Assembly: GCA_007130345.1 (NCBI GenBank)
Contig: SLSP01000066.1
Location: forward strand, 1 to 8,704
Source of the DNA: Thermoflexales bacterium
GTDB taxonomy: Bacteria > Chloroflexota > Anaerolineae > B4-G1 > SLSP01
Reading direction: 5' to 3'
DNA: 8,704 nucleotides
Shown: positions 6,129 through 8,704 of the stretch, piece after piece
Numbering within the stretch: position 1 is the first letter of the stretch
Layout of the letters: each line of letters starts with the position of its first letter
Translations under genes and position numbers: made by a program
The notes under the pieces: generated by a model
Told to the model about the DNA's origin: nothing
The model's database searches: none
What the model saw: the letters and a program-made list of their open reading frames with translations, nothing else

Positions 6129-7623
6129 CTACCTCTTTCGTTTTCCTGACCAAAAACTCTGACCCCGCGCCCTTCTTGCTGATTTCCAGCGGATCCTGGC
6201 CTAACTCGTGCGCCAGGATATCCACCACGCGGGGCATGTCGAAGCCGCCGAGGCAGCGCCCGGTGCCGAGCCAAGTGCGGCGCTTGATGGCGTCGTAGGT
6301 GGTCGCGGGGATGGGGGCGTGGATTTCGGCGACGATTTCGCCCTCGGTGACGTACTCGCAGCGGCAGATGATGTGCCCATAGCGCGGGTCTCGCGCGACG
6401 AGCGCGGCCTGCTCCGCGTGATCGAGGTGGCGGAAGACGGGCCGAGCCTCGCGGCGGGGATTCCAATCCGCTTTTTCGACGAGAGGTTCGCCCGCGCCAC
6501 GCAACAACGCGACCACGCGCTCGGCGATGGCCGGGGCCGCCGTCAACGCCGGGGATTCCATCCCGCCGAGGTTAACGAGGCCCTGCACCTGCGCCGGAAT
6601 CTCGATGATAAAGTCCTTGTGATACGCCTCGTCACAATCGAGGCAGGGCGCGTTGCCACCGGCCCGCAATCCCGCAAACACGGCGATAACGTGCCGCGCA
6701 TCCAACGAGGGGATGAGCTTGCGCGCGCCATCCCAAATCTCGCGCATCCCGGCGGCGGTCACGGCGACGTCGGTCTTGTCGTCGATCTCCTCGGCGTTGG
6801 GGCCGACGAGCGTGTTGCCGTGCAGCGTCGTGGTCACGAGGATGCCCTTGCTGACCTTCGTGGGCACGGGGAAGAGGACGGTCTGCGTCTGAATCTGGTT
6901 GCGATCCATCACGTAGTACTCGCCGCGCCGGGGCGTGATCTCGAACGCCGGGCGCAGGCCGGCCTTGTGCATCACCTCGTCGGCGAAGAGGCCCGCCGCG
7001 TTGACCACCCAGCGTCCGTAGAAGTCGCCCTGGTTGGTGCGGATGCCCACGATTTTGGATTTCGGACTTTGGATTTTGGACGGTTCCCAGAGGAAGTCCT
7101 GGAATTCGGTGTTAAGTCGGAGTTCGACGCCGTTCTGCACCGCGTTCTCGGCGGCGGCGATGGTCGCGCCCCAGGGGTCGCAGATGCCACCGGAGGGGCA
7201 GAAGAGCGCGCCGCTGACCTCCGGGTTGATGAGGGGTTCACGCCGCCGCATCTCCTCGGCGGCGATGATCTCCGTGGGGACACCGTTGAGGTCGCTGCGC
7301 GCCTTGAGTTCATCCAGCGCGGGCAGTTCGTCCTCACCGATAGCGACGACGTGTGTGCCGATGCGCGCGAAGGCGAAGTCCAGTTCCTCAGAGAGCGCGT
7401 CCCACATCGCGTTGCCCCGGACGTTCATCTCCGCCTTGAGCGATTTGGGCATCGCGTCGTACCCGCCGTGAACGAGGGCGGAGTTGGCCCCCGTCGTGCC
7501 GGTGCAGATGTCGGACTCCTTCTCAATCCACAAAATTTTGAGAGCATAGCGCGAAAGGAAGCGGGCGGTCATCGCGCCCACTATCCCCGCGCCGATGATG
7601 ATCACGTCATAGGGTTGGTACAT
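6124..7623 (-). CDS. GlpA-like FAD-dependent glycerol-3-phosphate-type dehydrogenase with C-terminal BFD-like [2Fe-2S] domain
   Basis: The 499-residue protein starts YDVIIIGAGIVGAMTARFLS (5-24), a DAO/GlpA-type FAD fold, with E34 at the end of strand 2. TGTTGANSALVHGGYD (41-56) matches the segment around the flavin in glycerol-3-phosphate dehydrogenases. After a DAO-type core (to about 370) comes a C-terminal Cys domain. It contains IICRCEYVTEGEI (418-430, with C420 and C422), RRTWLGTG (448-455) and RCLGGFD (456-462), with C457. In relatives the second pair is C-x4-C; here position 462 is Asp (codon GAC). Residues 182-191 (SKIQSPKSKI) come from a translated heptad repeat. The ATG has AGGAGG five bases upstream and a promoter at 7658-7685, so this is the first gene of the operon. 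Likely reaction: oxidation of glycerol-3-phosphate or a related 2-hydroxy compound, with electrons passed to the partner oxidoreductase. The substrate is inferred from family only. Confidence 0.83.
   Translation of the reverse strand: MYQPYDVIIIGAGIVGAMTARFLSRYALKILWIEKESDICTGTTGANSALVHGGYDAMPKSLKAEMNVRGNAMWDALSEELDFAFARIGTHVVAIGEDELPALDELKARSDLNGVPTEIIAAEEMRRREPLINPEVSGALFCPSGGICDPWGATIAAAENAVQNGVELRLNTEFQDFLWEPSKIQSPKSKIVGIRTNQGDFYGRWVVNAAGLFADEVMHKAGLRPAFEITPRRGEYYVMDRNQIQTQTVLFPVPTKVSKGILVTTTLHGNTLVGPNAEEIDDKTDVAVTAAGMREIWDGARKLIPSLDARHVIAVFAGLRAGGNAPCLDCDEAYHKDFIIEIPAQVQGLVNLGGMESPALTAAPAIAERVVALLRGAGEPLVEKADWNPRREARPVFRHLDHAEQAALVARDPRYGHIICRCEYVTEGEIVAEIHAPIPATTYDAIKRRTWLGTGRCLGGFDMPRVVDILAHELGQDPLEISKKGAGSEFLVRKTKEVA
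7052..7079. repeat. Heptanucleotide tandem repeat inside the GlpA-like gene
   Basis: Four 7-bp units on the plus strand, ATTTTGG, ATTTCGG, ACTTTGG, ATTTTGG, are translated on the minus strand as most of SKIQSPKSKI (residues 182-191). The segment falls between FLWE and VGIRTNQGDFYGRWVVNAAG, a surface turn before a conserved strand, so it looks like a tolerated insertion. Unit length and copy number (four) match the other two heptad loci, but the unit sequence differs. Similar heptad repeats (STRR type) are known from cyanobacteria. Confidence 0.75.
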
Positions 7624-7657
7624 TCAAGCCTCCTGAGTTGCGCGTTATGGTACTGAA

Positions 7658-7685
7658 ATCATAGCCCCAGTTACAGTAATTGCAA
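7658..7685 (-). promoter_or_regulatory. Predicted sigma-70-type promoter of the GlpA-like/lysC/asd operon
   Basis: On the minus strand TTGCAA (7680-7685) and TATGAT (7658-7663) are 16 bp apart. Four of six and five of six bases match the -35 and -10 consensus. Transcription would begin near 7651, giving a leader of about 28 bases that includes AGGAGG. It faces away from the promoter at 7718-7745. Confidence 0.55.
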
Positions 7686-7694
7686 GCTCGGTGT

Positions 7695-7711
7695 CAGACT
7701 TTTGTAGTCTG
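7695..7711. repeat. Palindrome between the two divergent promoters, candidate operator
   Basis: CAGACT (7695-7700) and AGTCTG (7706-7711) are perfect inverted arms around a 5-bp centre. The dyad lies between the outward-facing -35 boxes at 7680-7685 and 7718-7723. It could bind a regulator acting on one or both promoters. A 6-bp dyad can arise by chance, so confidence is low. Confidence 0.3.
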
Positions 7712-7717
7712 CTACTT

Positions 7718-7745
7718 TTGACCTTTTTTCAAGGAAGTTTATAAT
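7718..7745 (+). promoter_or_regulatory. Predicted sigma-70-type promoter of the lytic transglycosylase gene
   Basis: TTGACC (7718-7723) and a perfect TATAAT (7740-7745) are separated by 16 bp. Transcription would begin near 7752, about 33 bases before the chosen ATG. It is the best consensus promoter in the window and suggests constitutive expression. Confidence 0.7.
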
Positions 7746-7784
7746 GAGCTTATGGACGCCCTCAAGTGTATGGAGGACTGGTTG

Positions 7785-8704
7785 ATGAAATCGTTTCGCC
7801 TGATCTTTGCGGCGCTCGTTTTGCTTGCCGTAGCAGGGGAAGGATTCACCAATCACCCACACGTCATCGCATCACCCGCGACGGAATCGCAGTCCCCGGC
7901 TATCTCAACCTATTGGGCCTATAGCGTCCGGCGTTGGGATCGCCTGATCACTCAAGAAGCCGAGCGCCGCAACCTGGACTATGACTTCCTGGCCTCGATG
8001 GTTTGGGTGGAATCCAGAGGGAGGCCCGACGCCATCAGCCCGGCCGGCGCTGTGGGCCTGATGCAGATTATGCCCAGGGAAGCCGGGTTCTCGTGGCGAC
8101 CTCCGCAAGAAGATTTGCTCAACCCATCCACCAACCTCTTCTGGGGCGCGCGCACCCTGTCGATTGTCATGCACCAGGGACGCGGCGACGTTTTCAGCGC
8201 GCTGGCGGCCTATAACGCGGGCTGGGATCGCATCCACCTCAACGAACCGCAACGTCTAGCGACGCGGGTCTTGCGCGAGTACGCGGGAGCGGTAGCCGCG
8301 CGCCACGAGCTTCCCGGTCGCTGGGTGGCGTACTTCGCCGTGCGCGATCTCCGAATCCGAGGGCCAATTTGGGTCGCGGATTCGGCCCGCGATGATGTCT
8401 ATTTCTACGGGATGGAAAATCGGGTCTTCGGGGGGGATGCGCTTATCCCAATGCGCGTGCCCACCGCGATTCTGGCCCACTGCCAGGAGGCGGATGACGG
8501 CTTCGTCTATGATGTGGGCCTCTGGCTATACGATGCCGAGAACGGCGCGTGGGTGGGCCAAACGCTTCATTCCATCAATGCGCTGATGACCTTCGCCATA
8601 GCGACGGCGGCAACGCCCGAACCGGAACCGGTGCTGACCCAAACGCTATCCAATCCCACGCCCCCAAATCCCACCCCCACTCCGCCGCCGCCCACCGCCA
8701 CCCC
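7785..8704 (+). CDS. Secreted lytic transglycosylase (SLT domain), C-terminus cut by the window edge
   Basis: From ATG 7785 the frame is open for 306 codons to the window end. MKSFRLIFAALVLLAVAG is a typical signal peptide, so the enzyme should act outside the membrane on peptidoglycan, cleaving MurNAc-GlcNAc bonds with 1,6-anhydro product formation. The SLT domain (about 60-170) shows the catalytic glutamate E76 in VWVESRGRPDAISPAG, then GAVGLMQIMP (88-97), NPSTNLFWGARTL (113-125) and AAYNAG (141-146). Residues 180-270, rich in aromatic and beta-prone residues (WVAYFAVRDLRIRG..., YDVGLWLYDAENGAWVG), form a domain I do not recognise. From about 277 a Pro/Thr-rich tail (TPEPEP, then PTPPNPTPTPPPPTAT) begins and runs off the edge. 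It looks like a linker to another domain or a surface spacer. The start is chosen for GGAGG (7772-7776) at 8-bp spacing; in-frame ATGs at 7752 and 7770 would spoil the signal peptide. Confidence 0.87.
   Translation, partial: MKSFRLIFAALVLLAVAGEGFTNHPHVIASPATESQSPAISTYWAYSVRRWDRLITQEAERRNLDYDFLASMVWVESRGRPDAISPAGAVGLMQIMPREAGFSWRPPQEDLLNPSTNLFWGARTLSIVMHQGRGDVFSALAAYNAGWDRIHLNEPQRLATRVLREYAGAVAARHELPGRWVAYFAVRDLRIRGPIWVADSARDDVYFYGMENRVFGGDALIPMRVPTAILAHCQEADDGFVYDVGLWLYDAENGAWVGQTLHSINALMTFAIATAATPEPEPVLTQTLSNPTPPNPTPTPPPPTAT

Noticed and set aside
6208..7656. A 482-residue plus-strand open frame opposite the GlpA-like gene
   Set aside because: Antisense shadow: low-complexity composition, no recognisable domain, while the minus strand encodes a well-supported flavoprotein.

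Overview
The window is a GC-rich bacterial chromosome segment, densely coded, with nearly everything transcribed leftwards (minus strand) and one divergent gene on the plus strand at the right edge. Gene content suggests Chloroflexota (Anaerolineae-like). The clues are a secreted lytic transglycosylase ending in a Pro/Thr-rich tail of the sort common in that phylum, an archaeal/fungal-type aspartate-semialdehyde dehydrogenase, a two-gene FAD module with a GlpA-like protein, and short 7-bp-unit repeats scattered in spacers and even in a gene. This placement is inference; no rRNA or phylogenetic marker is present.

Layout from right to left, in the direction of minus-strand transcription. A divergent promoter region (7624-7784) drives a secreted lytic transglycosylase to the right (7785 to the window end, truncated) and a minus-strand operon to the left. 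That operon has four genes. First is a GlpA-like FAD dehydrogenase with a C-terminal [2Fe-2S]-type Cys domain (7623-6124). After a 7-bp-repeat hairpin comes an NAD/FAD-dependent oxidoreductase (6039-4759). The last two are aspartokinase with two ACT domains (4749-3340) and aspartate-semialdehyde dehydrogenase (3350-2295, overlapping lysC by 11 bp). A 174-bp AT-rich spacer with two stem-loops ends this block.

A second, translationally coupled pair follows: an unusual HAD-like protein (2120-990) and a YdjM-like membrane-associated putative metal-dependent hydrolase (990-565), joined by a TGATG overlap. A spacer with a MerR-style promoter (20-bp -35/-10 gap containing a palindrome) and a heptad repeat then leads to the start of an M28-family peptidase that runs off the left edge (438-1).

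How the genes fit together: LysC and Asd make the first two steps of the aspartate pathway (aspartate to aspartate semialdehyde, toward Lys/Thr/Met). The two flavoproteins upstream look like a glycerol-3-phosphate-dehydrogenase-type electron-transfer pair. Placing this pair directly upstream of lysC-asd, with only a 9-bp gap, is the main contextual oddity. At residue level, the GlpA-like protein has Asp where a fourth Cys ligand is expected. The HAD-like protein carries what looks like motif IV before motif I. Three loci carry four-unit heptanucleotide repeats; one of them is translated in frame and another supplies a gene's stop codon. I see no CRISPR array, tRNA, rRNA, transposase or defence system.
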